9,731 bases of DNA, taken from Planctomycetota bacterium (GTDB lineage: Bacteria; Planctomycetota; Phycisphaerae; Sedimentisphaerales; SM23-30). The DNA lies in contig JAKJEP010000108.1 of the NCBI GenBank assembly GCA_022705365.1, positions 1-9,731 of the forward strand, in the 5' to 3' direction. The position numbers were made by a program, and so were the translations under genes. How positions within the stretch are numbered: the first letter of the stretch is position 1; each line of letters opens with the position of its first letter. A model generated the notes under the pieces. It saw only the letters and a program-made list of their open reading frames with translations, searched no databases and was not told where the DNA came from. This document shows positions 1-6,391 of the stretch, piece after piece.

Positions 1-12
1 CGGCAGGTTATC

Positions 13-708
13 GTGAATTCGAACGTTGTCACAGAAGCTGTACCCGCTGCCGAGCCTGAGCGAGTCTATGAATCTGATTTGCAGAAGTACAAAGAGGATA
101 TTCTCTATGGGAACGATGAGGTCCGCCGGGAAGCCGCCATTCAACTGGCTGCTTATCAGGATGCACCCACCGTGGCCGTACTTCTCGACACCCTGATCAA
201 CGACGCCAGTAGTACCGTCCGGGCGGCTGCGGCCGCCAGTCTCGGCACGGTTGGCGATCCGACCGCCTATGAAGCTTTACGGCGCAGTGCCCAGTTTGAA
301 CAAGATGACAGCGTCAAAGTGGCCGCCACGAACGCCGCTGAACAGATCAAGGCTAAAAACAACGCCGAGGACCTTTATGTCAGTTCCTCAATGCCTCCTA
401 TGAACGCCGGCAGTGAAAAACTCGGCAAGTATCTGATGAATCTGCGTTACGGAACCGTCGATGAGCGTCGGGACGCCGCCGACGATCTGGATAGCCAGCC
501 GGGTACCCAGGCCGTTGCCGCCCTGATCAATGCCCTGCTCAACGACAATGACGATGAGGTTCGCGAAAACGCCGCTGAATCGTTAGGCAAAATTGGCGAC
601 CGTATGGCGATTGATTTTCTGGCGTGGAGCGTTGCATTCGACGGGCAGAGTTCTGTCCAGCGTAGGGCTGATAAAGCCATCGAAAAAATTAAAAACACGA
701 TTCAATAA
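13..708 (+). CDS. HEAT/PBS-lyase-type repeat protein, two-module (left end uncertain)
   Basis: This is a soluble alpha-helical repeat protein, probably a protein-binding scaffold; no catalytic motif, signal peptide or membrane segment is visible. Residues 26-113 and 140-227 are two copies of one 88-residue module that align without gaps at a 114-residue offset. Shared marks are L-x-YG, RR-x-AA, L-x-ND, VR-x-x-AA, SLG-x-x-GD, and a final S-V-x-x-x-A helix ending E-x-IK. These patterns are typical of HEAT and phycobilisome-lyase-like repeats, so the fold call is firm and the function unknown. The modules are joined by a Ser/Pro/Met-rich linker (about 118-136). The GTG at 13 is the first available start, but its ribosome site is weak and the frame stays open to base 1, so the gene may begin before the window. 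An intrinsic terminator follows 26 nt after the stop. Confidence 0.8.
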   Translation: MNSNVVTEAVPAAEPERVYESDLQKYKEDILYGNDEVRREAAIQLAAYQDAPTVAVLLDTLINDASSTVRAAAAASLGTVGDPTAYEALRRSAQFEQDDSVKVAATNAAEQIKAKNNAEDLYVSSSMPPMNAGSEKLGKYLMNLRYGTVDERRDAADDLDSQPGTQAVAALINALLNDNDDEVRENAAESLGKIGDRMAIDFLAWSVAFDGQSSVQRRADKAIEKIKNTIQ

Positions 709-734
709 TATCACGCAGTCCCCCAGCGTTTCAG

Positions 735-770
735 AGAGGGCGTAAAAAAAACACGCCCTCTTTTCTTCTT
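735..770 (+). terminator. Intrinsic terminator after the HEAT-repeat gene
   Basis: AGAGGGCGT (735-743) pairs perfectly with ACGCCCTCT (753-761) around a 9-nt A-rich loop, and a T-rich tail (761-770) follows. This is the standard Rho-independent form and ends the transcript from 13-708. The A-run in the loop opposite the T-run could give some activity on the other strand, but no minus-strand gene ends here. Confidence 0.85.
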
Positions 771-866
771 CCCTACTCGCCAGGGGAATCTTCTTATTAC
801 TCTGTCTTATTTCCTGGTGTTTCCGGCTGGCGGTACGCCCCATGATTAAAAGCATTGCTTGAGTCA

Positions 867-894
867 TTGACATTTGTTCCACAACCTATAGAAT
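867..894 (+). promoter_or_regulatory. Sigma-70-type promoter of the small lipoprotein gene
   Basis: A perfect TTGACA (867-872) is followed after 16 bp by TAGAAT (889-894), which matches the consensus -10 at five of six positions. Predicted transcription starts near 901, giving a leader of about 44 nt before the ATG at 945. Its position between a terminator and a short gene with a strong ribosome site supports it. No operator was recognised. Confidence 0.55.
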
Positions 895-944
895 ACAAAA
901 GGTAGAGTGCAATGGTAAAACCTAAATAGCGTAAGGAGAAAGGT

Positions 945-1121
945 ATGCGTAGACTATTTTATTACGCGATCTTCATTGTGGGTATTTTTTGGATAGCCGG
1001 GTGCTTCAACCTGCAGCTGGATAAACCGCTAGTGGATCTAGGACAGGATGAAAACAGCACTTCCTCCACTACCACCGATTCGGCTCCGGATGAACCGGAT
1101 GAGGAAGAGGAAGATGACTAA
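945..1121 (+). CDS. Small acidic lipoprotein (58 aa)
   Basis: This short gene encodes a predicted lipoprotein. The N-terminus has two arginines (2-3), a hydrophobic helix (about 4-17), and the lipobox I-A-G-C with the lipidated cysteine at residue 20. The mature part is only 39 residues: a stretch with L-D-K-P-L and D-L-G, a Ser/Thr-rich segment, and a very acidic end (DEPDEEEEDD). The start is well fixed: AAGGAG at 933-938 lies 6 nt before the ATG, and a near-consensus promoter lies upstream at 867-894. A lipoprotein signal peptidase gene (lspA) is about 4 kb away in the same window and would process it, though that enzyme is general. Function is unknown; it may be an envelope-anchored acidic or metal-binding peptide, which is only a guess. 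No homologue is recognised. Confidence 0.75.
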   Translation: MRRLFYYAIFIVGIFWIAGCFNLQLDKPLVDLGQDENSTSSTTTDSAPDEPDEEEEDD

Positions 1122-1233
1122 TAGTGAAAAGAAGTTCGAGAAGAAAAATAAAAGATTTCTACTATCCACTTTACATGATGTTAAGAGCAAAGCTCCGGAG
1201 CTCAGAAATCCAAATTGGCTGATTATCGTTTGA
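1114..1233 (+). CDS. Possible overlapping small ORF (39 aa, Lys-rich start)
   Basis: An ATG at 1114 overlaps the last 8 nt of the lipoprotein gene in another frame (ATGACTAA), an arrangement that often gives translational coupling. A purine-rich GAGGAAGAGGAAG run (1101-1113) directly before it could act as a ribosome site, but the same bases encode the acidic tail of the lipoprotein, so the resemblance may be accidental. The predicted product has a basic N-terminal third (K-K-F-E-K-K-N-K-R) and a hydrophobic C-terminus (WLIIV). No family is recognised. A longer in-frame start at 1048 would lie mostly inside the lipoprotein gene and is less likely. The evidence is weak. Confidence 0.25.
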   Translation: MTNSEKKFEKKNKRFLLSTLHDVKSKAPELRNPNWLIIV

Positions 1234-1343
1234 ATGTACCGTAGGCCGGAGAGGTTTGTCCAGTTGTCCCGCTCCAGCTCACTTCACACTGTTGGTACAG
1301 ATCGGGATTACCCGGATGAGACGGAATCGCGGCGGAGGGTTCG

Positions 1344-3023
1344 CTATTTTTCACCGGCCAGTACCTCCGCGATATTATAGGCATGGTCCTTGATCCGGCG
1401 GTAGGAGTTGAGCATATCCACATAGTAGAGGCTCTTGATGGGGGAAACGCTGCCGCCTTCCATCCGGGCCAGGTGCCGGGAGCGGTTTTCCTTCATTCGG
1501 CGGGTAATCGCCTGGGCGTCAATCTGGGCCTTCATCAGGATTTTTTCGTCATCGTTCTGCACCGATTCGTTGATGAACCGGATATACCCGGCCACCCGGT
1601 CATGCAGGGCCAGCAGGTCCTGCAAGCCGTCCGGGGAGATGCCCAGGCCGGCCTTGTCCAGTTTGATCTTCAGCTTGAGGATATTGGTGATATAATCGCT
1701 GATGGATTCGTATTCATCGGCCATCCGCAACTGGTTCCGTCCCTGATTCATTAACTCATGGGTAATGGTTCCGGAAATAATCGTGCTGATAAATTCGACG
1801 ATTTCCTTCTGGATGACATCCAGATCCGTCTCGCTTTTAAACAGGATTTCCTGCTGTTGTTCGGCGGAGCCTTTGCCGCTGAGCAGGTCGCGAAAGATGC
1901 TGAGCATATTGGCAACGGTGCTGCTCATGCGCAGGATTTCCTTTTGGGACTGCTGGATGCCGATGGCCGGCGCATCCAGCATCCGGACATCCAATATGGT
2001 CAGGTGCGGAACCCGGATCTGTTTTTCCGGCGCGATTTTCATCAGAAATCTGGCCATCAGCGTGGTGAAAGGAAGGAAAAGGATTACATTTAAAAGATTA
2101 AAACCGCTATGGGTGGCGGCAATGGCTTTCAGGGTATGAGGATAGGTGACGGCCGTTTCCGTGTAAACAGCCGTCTGGGGATCAATGCCGACAAACCAGA
2201 CTACGCCCTTCATATACCATGGAAAAACGGCAATCACCCAGATTACACCCAGGATATTCAAGAGGGTGTGGGCATAGGCAGCCCGCTTGGCATTGGTCGA
2301 AGCCCCCAGGGAAGCCAGCAGGGCCGTAATGGTCGTGCCGACATTCTGTCCCAGGATGAGAGCGCCGGCGGTCAGATAATCAATAATCCCGGTAGAGGCT
2401 AGTCCCATGGTAATGCCAACGGTCGCGGAAGAGGATTGAACAATCGCCGTAATTACCGTACCCACCAGCACGCATTTAATGATCCCTTCCAACGTATCCG
2501 GCGTAAATCGTGAAAACCAGGCCAGCACTTCCGGGATGTCACGCAGCGGCGAAAAACCTCTGGCCATCAGTTCCAGGCCGAAAAACACCATCCCCAGTCC
2601 CAGGAAAGCGGTGGCAATGTAGCGCAGCCGCTCGCGTTTGGTGAACAGAAAAAACAGCGCCGAAAGTCCCAGCAGCGGCAGACCGTATTTACTAACATTC
2701 AAGACCAGAATCCAGGCGGTGATGGTAGTACCGATGTTGGCCCCTAAAATTACCCCGATGGCCTGCGCCAACGTCATCAGTTCCGCGTTGACCATTCCGA
2801 CGACCATGACGGTGGTAACCGAACTGGATTGGATGATACTGGTGATGAGGGCGCCGACACCGCAGGCAACAAAACGATTTCCGGTTATGGCGTTAATCAG
2901 CTTCCGCATCCGGCTGCCAGCCACGGCCTGCATCCCCTCAGACATGTTTTTCATCCCCAGCAGAAATATGCCCAATCCCCCCAGTACATCAAAGGCCATT
3001 CTGGCGATTAGATGGGATTCCAT
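1344..3023 (-). CDS. Na+/phosphate cotransporter, NptA/YjbB-like, with PhoU-like C-terminal domain
   Basis: A membrane transporter predicted to move inorganic phosphate with sodium across the inner membrane; phosphate import and export have both been proposed for this family. The 559-residue length is close to that of E. coli YjbB. Two inverted Na/Pi cotransporter repeats are visible, each with a QSSS signature (residues 65-68 and 196-199) followed by a Gly-Asn-Gly-Thr motif (GANIGTT 94-100; GQNVGTT 225-231). Hydrophobic helices fill residues about 10-330. Residues from about 355 to the end form a soluble, charged helical region resembling PhoU, probably regulatory. The ATG has GGAG 5 nt upstream. 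The 237-nt gap before it contains paired alternative hairpins (3074-3107). The gene converges with the small lipoprotein gene, and no clear terminator was found between them. Confidence 0.9.
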   Translation of the reverse strand: MESHLIARMAFDVLGGLGIFLLGMKNMSEGMQAVAGSRMRKLINAITGNRFVACGVGALITSIIQSSSVTTVMVVGMVNAELMTLAQAIGVILGANIGTTITAWILVLNVSKYGLPLLGLSALFFLFTKRERLRYIATAFLGLGMVFFGLELMARGFSPLRDIPEVLAWFSRFTPDTLEGIIKCVLVGTVITAIVQSSSATVGITMGLASTGIIDYLTAGALILGQNVGTTITALLASLGASTNAKRAAYAHTLLNILGVIWVIAVFPWYMKGVVWFVGIDPQTAVYTETAVTYPHTLKAIAATHSGFNLLNVILFLPFTTLMARFLMKIAPEKQIRVPHLTILDVRMLDAPAIGIQQSQKEILRMSSTVANMLSIFRDLLSGKGSAEQQQEILFKSETDLDVIQKEIVEFISTIISGTITHELMNQGRNQLRMADEYESISDYITNILKLKIKLDKAGLGISPDGLQDLLALHDRVAGYIRFINESVQNDDEKILMKAQIDAQAITRRMKENRSRHLARMEGGSVSPIKSLYYVDMLNSYRRIKDHAYNIAEVLAGEK

Positions 3024-3073
3024 TCATTCTCCATAAACACTTATCAAACAGTCACCTAGCGACGACAGCGGGC

Positions 3074-3107
3074 GGTGCATCTCGGACTGCACCTTTGGGA
3101 AGGTGCA
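3074..3107 (-). promoter_or_regulatory. Possible leader switch: two mutually exclusive hairpins before the phosphate transporter
   Basis: In the minus-strand transcript, TGCACCTT (3107-3100) pairs perfectly with AAGGTGCA (3095-3088) around a CCCA loop. The second arm can instead pair through GGTGCA with a downstream TGCACC (3079-3074) across an 8-nt loop. Only one can form at a time. The element ends about 50 nt before the transporter ATG. It has no following U-run, so attenuation by intrinsic termination is not supported. It matches no riboswitch I recognise. Pairing is seen directly; a regulatory role is inferred. Confidence 0.35.
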
Positions 3108-3260
3108 TAGTAGTAGAGATTCGGCGTAAAAGCAATCCCTACTTTGGCCCAAAATAATAAAAACTGGAACCAGAAAGAAACTATATTTCGGGAATCTGGC
3201 CGTTCTCGCCGAAAGCGGCCCGGCTTGCCTGATTTTCAACGACCTCTGTGCAATTCCTTC

Positions 3261-4784
3261 TCAATGCGATTTTGCAGAATTGCATAGGGCATACAGTTTT
3301 TCCGCGATGGCAAGGTAAAGGACACCATTGGCGGCGACGGGGGTACTGGTAATTTCGCTATCCATTTTGCAGGAAAAGATAAGATTTTTCTCGCGGGCGG
3401 CGGCGAAGATGGATAATTCCCGGCGGCGGTTGCCGATATAGAGCTTGCCGTCGGCGACCAGGGGCGAGGCCCAGATTTCGCCGCTGGTTTTGTGGGTCCA
3501 TAACGGCTGGCCGGTGAGGGCGTCGATACAGTGGACCACACCGTCACAGTCGGCGATAAAAACCATATTCTCATAGATGGCCGGGGTGGAACAGCAGTGA
3601 TGGGGGATTTCATAGGACCAGAGGGCCTCGGTCCGGGTGATGTCTGCGGTTGGGGCGGCATCGATACACTTCAGCCAGGACCGAGGCTTGCCCCACCAGA
3701 TGTCACCACCGGCGACCACATAGAGGCGGCCCTGGTGGAAAACCGGCATGGCACTGATGGTGCTGGGACTTTCGCGGCGATTGTCGAGATATTGATGTAC
3801 GTTTTCCTTGGGAGCGTTCGGATCGCAGTCAAAATGCCAGAGACGCTGCAGATTTTGGACCTGATCGATGCGGGCGGCGTTATCGAGGGGGGCAAAGGCA
3901 TAACAGATACCATCCGCACCGCCGAGAAATACCATTTTGCGGCCCTGGACTTCTCCCAGAGCCGGGGAGGACCAGGCGGCGTGATAGATGCGGGGGCCGA
4001 TCTGTTCGTCATCGCGGGCCAGGAGGCGACCGGTATTTTTGTCCAGAACGATCAGGCTGGGAGCATCGGGTGCGCGAATGCAGCGATGGGTATTATCGAC
4101 GCCGTTGCCGGTATTGAGATAGAGGAAATCCCCGTCCAGCAGGATGGAACTGTGGGCGGAGTCATGGGGATACATGCCCGCACCGGAGCGCATATCGAAT
4201 ACCCAGAGGATATCGGCATCCAGCTCTGTCAATTCCAGCGGTTCGGTTTTCTCCGGGGTCATGTGGCGGGCCTCGTCCTGATACGGTCCGTCATTGCCGT
4301 TGTGCAGGCCGTGCATATCCAGGCACAACACCTCCGCCCGGTTGCTGACCACATAGACGCGCTGGTCTTCCACCGTGGGCGGGGAACAGATTCCTGCTTT
4401 AGGCCAGTCCAGATATACATCACCTTCCAGCTTGGGGACCAACAACTGCCAGGCAAGGCTGCCATCCGCTTCATTGAGGCAGAGAAGAACGCCGCGGTCA
4501 CCTTTGTGCCGGGGATCGCGCGGGGGATCGTTGTTGGTGCCGATAAAGACCTTGCCGCCAGCGATTACCGGGGTGGAATAGGTGCTGGAGCCTAAGGGGA
4601 TCACCCATTTGATATTTTCCCCGGAAGCCGTATCAAAGGAAGCCGGCAGATTGGTTTCCTCCGATATCATATTCCGGGTATGGCGCTGGCCCCATTGGGG
4701 GCGATCCGCCGCCGGCAGAAGCGGGGCCGGTCCCAGAAGATACCCCACCAGAAACAGGCCTGAAACCGCTTTATATCTGAACAC
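3261..4784 (-). CDS. Secreted PQQ-like beta-propeller (outer-membrane-assembly/quinoprotein-like) repeat protein
   Basis: An exported beta-propeller protein of the PQQ-like superfamily that is abundant in Planctomycetota. A signal peptide is visible (basic F-R-Y-K, hydrophobic core, cleavage likely after P-A-A near residue 25), followed by the W-G-Q start of the propeller. Blade motifs recur: S-T-P-V-I-A-GG-K-V-F-I-G, A-D-G-S-L-A-W, TGQPLWTHKTSG, A-S-P-L-V-A-DGK-L-Y-I-G, and S-T-P-V-A-ANG-V-L-Y. No catalytic quinoprotein residues or haem motif are evident, so it may be a structural or binding propeller. An adjacent His-His-Cys-Cys (395-398) sits in a blade turn. I chose the GTG at 4784 (507 aa) because AAGGA lies 6 nt upstream and the signal peptide begins there; the longer ATG at 4847 has no ribosome site and would bury the signal. 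It appears to be a single-gene unit with its own promoter. Confidence 0.82.
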   Translation of the reverse strand: MFRYKAVSGLFLVGYLLGPAPLLPAADRPQWGQRHTRNMISEETNLPASFDTASGENIKWVIPLGSSTYSTPVIAGGKVFIGTNNDPPRDPRHKGDRGVLLCLNEADGSLAWQLLVPKLEGDVYLDWPKAGICSPPTVEDQRVYVVSNRAEVLCLDMHGLHNGNDGPYQDEARHMTPEKTEPLELTELDADILWVFDMRSGAGMYPHDSAHSSILLDGDFLYLNTGNGVDNTHRCIRAPDAPSLIVLDKNTGRLLARDDEQIGPRIYHAAWSSPALGEVQGRKMVFLGGADGICYAFAPLDNAARIDQVQNLQRLWHFDCDPNAPKENVHQYLDNRRESPSTISAMPVFHQGRLYVVAGGDIWWGKPRSWLKCIDAAPTADITRTEALWSYEIPHHCCSTPAIYENMVFIADCDGVVHCIDALTGQPLWTHKTSGEIWASPLVADGKLYIGNRRRELSIFAAAREKNLIFSCKMDSEITSTPVAANGVLYLAIAEKLYALCNSAKSH

Positions 4785-4790
4785 GCAACA

Positions 4791-4795
4791 TCCTT
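4791..4795 (-). promoter_or_regulatory. Ribosome binding site that sets the beta-propeller GTG start
   Basis: AAGGA on the minus strand, 6 nt before the GTG at 4784-4782. The alternative ATG at 4847 has nothing comparable. Together with the position of the signal peptide this decides the start. Confidence 0.6.
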
Positions 4796-4857
4796 TCCGG
4801 GATTTAAAATTCCAAACTGCCGTAACAGGGATTAATCCTATCATCAAGGCCGTTTAT

Positions 4858-4897
4858 TCAAACGTTTGATTATAGACCCATTCTCTGACATTTTCCA
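4858..4897 (-). promoter_or_regulatory. Candidate promoter with operator-like palindrome for the beta-propeller gene
   Basis: On the minus strand, TATAAT (4874-4869), a perfect -10, follows a weak -35 TGGAAA (4897-4892, four of six) at 17 bp. The predicted transcription start near 4862 falls within a perfect 12-bp palindrome TCAAACGTTTGA (4858-4869), which touches the -10 box. That is where a repressor site would sit. The leader to the GTG would be about 78 nt. The -10 is convincing, the -35 is not, and the palindrome may be chance. Confidence 0.35.
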
Positions 4898-5019
4898 TAC
4901 CTTGCCCCCCTGCCGGAAGCCATTACGTCAAGCCCCCCTGGATATCGCTGCCCAGTATATTTTTGTTCTGAAAACATGCGATGTTAAAAAGGGAAGAGAG
5001 CATTTTAGGGCCGCGGCCT

Positions 5020-5586
5020 TTATTCGGTTTTTGGGTGGTCTGCCTTTTGCGCGGCGAAAACCGAAAGGAGTAAAATGCCTACTCCGAGACAGAGAAGTAT
5101 ATCGGCGATATTGAAGAGTGGCCAGGGGTTGGCGGGACGAAAGTGCAGGTTGACCTCGATGAAATCCACCACTTTGCCATCGTTAAATATTCGGTCATAC
5201 AAATTCCCCAGATCACCGGCGATTAACATGCCGATGGCGGAGTGAATCAGCCACTGGTCCGGCCGGGAGGTGTAGAAAAACCAGACCAAAAAAACCAGTC
5301 CCAGCAGCGAAGCGGAGATCAGAAAAATGGTTTTGCCGGCGGCCACTCCCCAGATGGCGCCCGGATTCAAGACGGTAACCAGGCGGAGATAATCGGAGAT
5401 AATTACGATTGGTTCGCGCAAATATCCGGATTCCATATCACCCAGGGTTTTCAGAATCCAGGTTTTACTAAGCAGGTCCGCCAGGAAACCCATACCGGCA
5501 ATGAACCAAACGCGCAGATGGGCCTTGCCGCTGCGGAAGGCCCCCCCGCCCTGGAGTCGGGCGTTATCTTTACCTGCTTGTGCCAT
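5020..5586 (-). CDS. lspA: Lipoprotein signal peptidase (signal peptidase II)
   Basis: An inner-membrane aspartyl protease that cleaves the signal peptide of prolipoproteins before the diacylglyceryl-cysteine. The 188-residue protein has four predicted membrane helices (about 26-44, 86-104, 112-128, 160-178). Family motifs are present in order: D37-x-x-x-K41 in the first helix, N74-P-G-A-I-W-G, G-D-L-G-N-L-Y-D-R (124-132), V-V-D141-F, and F-N-I-A-D162. D141 and D162 correspond to the catalytic pair D123 and D141 of the E. coli enzyme. It is slightly longer than usual because of a 25-residue hydrophilic N-terminus; the ribosome site before the ATG is weak, so the true start may be a little downstream. 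It lies 32 nt after the DksA-like gene, probably co-transcribed. A perfect GGCCGCGGCC palindrome follows the stop but lacks a loop and T-run. Confidence 0.95.
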   Translation of the reverse strand: MAQAGKDNARLQGGGAFRSGKAHLRVWFIAGMGFLADLLSKTWILKTLGDMESGYLREPIVIISDYLRLVTVLNPGAIWGVAAGKTIFLISASLLGLVFLVWFFYTSRPDQWLIHSAIGMLIAGDLGNLYDRIFNDGKVVDFIEVNLHFRPANPWPLFNIADILLCLGVGILLLSVFAAQKADHPKTE

Positions 5587-5618
5587 GATCCGGTAGCAAC
5601 GCCCCGCCGAGCCGTGAT

Positions 5619-6224
5619 TTATTGGGATTCCTCTTCATCATCCTCCCCCCTGACCGCATTTAACAGGAAGGTATCTTCGACAGGACGAGGCACCATTCCC
5701 TGTTCGATTTTACGGGCATATTCGATGCAATAGCGGGCTTCGGGTCTGGCTTCCAGTCTGGCCCGCTCAATCGGTTCGCCGGTTCCTTCGCAAACCCCAT
5801 AGGTTCCGTCTTTGATTTTAGCCAAGGCACGATCGATATCCCGCAGCATTTTCCGTTCACTTTCAATCAGGCCGAGCATAAACTCCTGCTCATAATTGTC
5901 GGTGCCGATGTCCGCCATATGAATCGGCATATTGGAAATTTCACCGGTCGAGCCGTTTCGCATGGCTTCATCGTGCATGTGATCCACATCGCCGACCAGT
6001 TCCCGCCGTTTTTCCAGGAGCAACTGAAAAAAGTATTGTAAGTCTTCCTCAGAAAGAGGTTTACCCTTGGGAAGCCTTTTGGTTTTGGCCTTTTTTTCCT
6101 TTTCCAGGCTGACCGCCCTGGTGGCAATAGTCTCTTTTTCCGTCTTGGGGGCGGAAACGGCCTTTGCTGCGGCAGATTTCCTGGGGGTTTTCTTAGGGGT
6201 TGTGGTCGTCTTCTTTGCTGTCAT
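5619..6224 (-). CDS. DksA/TraR-family protein with half-degenerate zinc finger and basic N-terminal tail
   Basis: Predicted RNA-polymerase-associated regulator of the DksA/TraR family, acting in the secondary channel if it behaves like DksA. Residues about 58-140 form the helical hairpin; the helix before its tip carries HM-x-DEA (82-87) as in E. coli DksA, and the tip holds acidic residues D105 and D109. The C-terminal globular part has YG-x-C-E, a G-E-P-I turn and the conserved R-L-E-A-R-P, but only two of four zinc cysteines remain: C145-x-x-T148 and C166-x-x-Y169. Residues 1-55 are a Lys/Ala/Thr/Pro-rich tail (18 basic, 4 acidic residues) like a histone H1 tail. The C-terminus is acidic. 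It starts a pair with lspA, 32 nt downstream, behind the promoter at 6308-6335. The ribosome site (AAGGT, about 12 nt away) is weakly placed. Confidence 0.88.
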   Translation of the reverse strand: MTAKKTTTTPKKTPRKSAAAKAVSAPKTEKETIATRAVSLEKEKKAKTKRLPKGKPLSEEDLQYFFQLLLEKRRELVGDVDHMHDEAMRNGSTGEISNMPIHMADIGTDNYEQEFMLGLIESERKMLRDIDRALAKIKDGTYGVCEGTGEPIERARLEARPEARYCIEYARKIEQGMVPRPVEDTFLLNAVRGEDDEEESQ

Positions 6225-6307
6225 TATAAGTTTTTTACCTTCAATAAGTTACGTTGCTCGCTCTGAAGCCCTTTTCCATATTCGCTTATACCTACAAAGC
6301 ACGCAGG

Positions 6308-6335
6308 AGTATATAATCCCCGAAATAAAAGTCAA
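6308..6335 (-). promoter_or_regulatory. Sigma-70-type promoter for the DksA-like gene and lspA
   Basis: On the minus strand TTGACT (6335-6330, five of six) and TATACT (6313-6308, five of six) are separated by 16 bp. Transcription would start near 6301, leaving a leader of about 77 nt before the ATG at 6224. It is the best promoter-like sequence in the 167-nt gap and would drive the two-gene unit. Confidence 0.55.
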
Positions 6336-6391
6336 GGAAAAACAAAGGTTTTCTTCAAGAAAGTCCGGCTGCCGTTAAAGGATTATAGGGT

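Noticed and set aside
1191..1202. AGCTCCGGAGCT between the convergent genes as a bidirectional terminator
   Set aside because: The stem could only be four pairs with a 4-nt loop and no T-run on either side.
3024..3239. A 71-codon minus-strand frame with a hydrophobic segment whose TGA directly precedes the transporter ATG
   Set aside because: The only start is TTG with a poorly spaced ribosome site and no family resemblance. It runs through the leader hairpins. A leader peptide is possible but not supported.
3591..3602. Adjacent Cys-Cys in the beta-propeller as the vicinal disulfide of quinoprotein alcohol dehydrogenases
   Set aside because: It lies far toward the C-terminus, not in the early region where that disulfide occurs in those enzymes, and other quinoprotein active-site features are not evident.
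3531..4595. A 354-codon open frame on the plus strand opposite the beta-propeller gene
   Set aside because: It is fully antisense to a gene with clear blade motifs and a signal peptide, has no ribosome site, and shows no recognisable domain. Long antisense frames are common opposite GC-rich genes.
4905..4940. CCCCCCTG repeated twice, 28 bp apart, upstream of the beta-propeller gene
   Set aside because: Only 8 bases long and low complexity, with no third copy; not enough to call a binding array.
5009..5018. GGCCGCGGCC after the lspA stop as a terminator
   Set aside because: A perfect palindrome without room for a loop and without a following T-run on the minus strand.
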